The position numbers were made by a program, and so were the translations under genes. From the NCBI GenBank assembly GCA_028715865.1, contig JAQUQY010000087.1, positions 1-6,353 on the forward strand: a stretch of DNA of 6,353 nucleotides, written 5' to 3'. The stretch comes from Syntrophales bacterium (GTDB taxonomy: Bacteria > Desulfobacterota > Syntrophia > Syntrophales > UBA2210). Below are positions 6,339-6,353 of the stretch, piece after piece. The first letter of the stretch is position 1. Every line of letters begins with the position of its first letter. Below the pieces are notes generated by a model. That model worked only from the letters and a program-made list of their open reading frames with translations, was not told the origin of the DNA and did not search any database.

Positions 6339-6353
6339 AGATATCAAGAAAGA
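6328..6353 (+). CDS. Start of a third operon gene, cut by window end
   Basis: An ATG overlapping the last 11 nt of vsr opens a frame reading MKSEDIKK before the window ends. The good Shine-Dalgarno and the tight overlap, matching the dcm-vsr junction, indicate a co-transcribed gene. Eight residues cannot identify a product. In other genomes genes following dcm-vsr pairs often encode the restriction endonuclease or ATPases of a larger defence cassette (GHKL/MORC-like, Z1 and PD-(D/E)XK proteins). That is a prediction from context only. Confidence 0.55.

Noticed and set aside
1..6353. CRISPR array, tRNA, rRNA or insertion sequence
   Set aside because: I saw no regularly spaced direct repeats, no cloverleaf-like sequence, and no transposase frame or terminal inverted repeats on either strand.

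Overview
The window is bacterial, and every convincing gene lies on the + strand. Composition, the gene families and the pairing of a patatin lipoprotein with a polysaccharide locus fit a Gram-negative bacterium, perhaps a deltaproteobacterium (Desulfobacterota-like). That placement is an impression from sequence style, not a proof.

The window has three blocks. (1) Positions 1-2490 hold the end of a surface-polysaccharide type locus. It contains an asparagine synthetase-like amidotransferase cut off at its 5' end, overlapped by 13 nt by a GT4-like glycosyltransferase. (2) Positions 2529-4204 hold a translationally coupled pair. The first gene encodes a 74-residue beta-rich protein with a PEGA-like repeat signature, read from a near-perfect Shine-Dalgarno. 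The second encodes a patatin-like phospholipase with a lipoprotein signal, and the two share an ATGA start/stop overlap. (3) From 4690 onward is a restriction/defence type operon. It holds a complete C5-cytosine DNA methyltransferase (dcm family), a very-short-patch-repair endonuclease (vsr) overlapping it by 49 nt, and the first eight codons of a third gene overlapping the end of vsr.

Between blocks 2 and 3 lie about 485 bases (4205-4689) with no clear gene. They contain two small hairpins just after the patatin stop. They also contain a 32-residue hydrophobic ORF with a good Shine-Dalgarno (4429-4527), flanked by two other tiny ORFs. Base composition shifts here: the patatin pair is G+C-rich, while the methyltransferase/vsr block is visibly richer in A+T. 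This suggests the defence block was acquired separately.

Functionally, the first block probably modifies and builds a sugar polymer. The second block probably acts on lipids at the outer membrane. In the third, the methyltransferase would mark self DNA and Vsr would repair T:G mismatches left by deamination of 5-methylcytosine. The restriction or effector component is not visible and would be expected downstream of the window.
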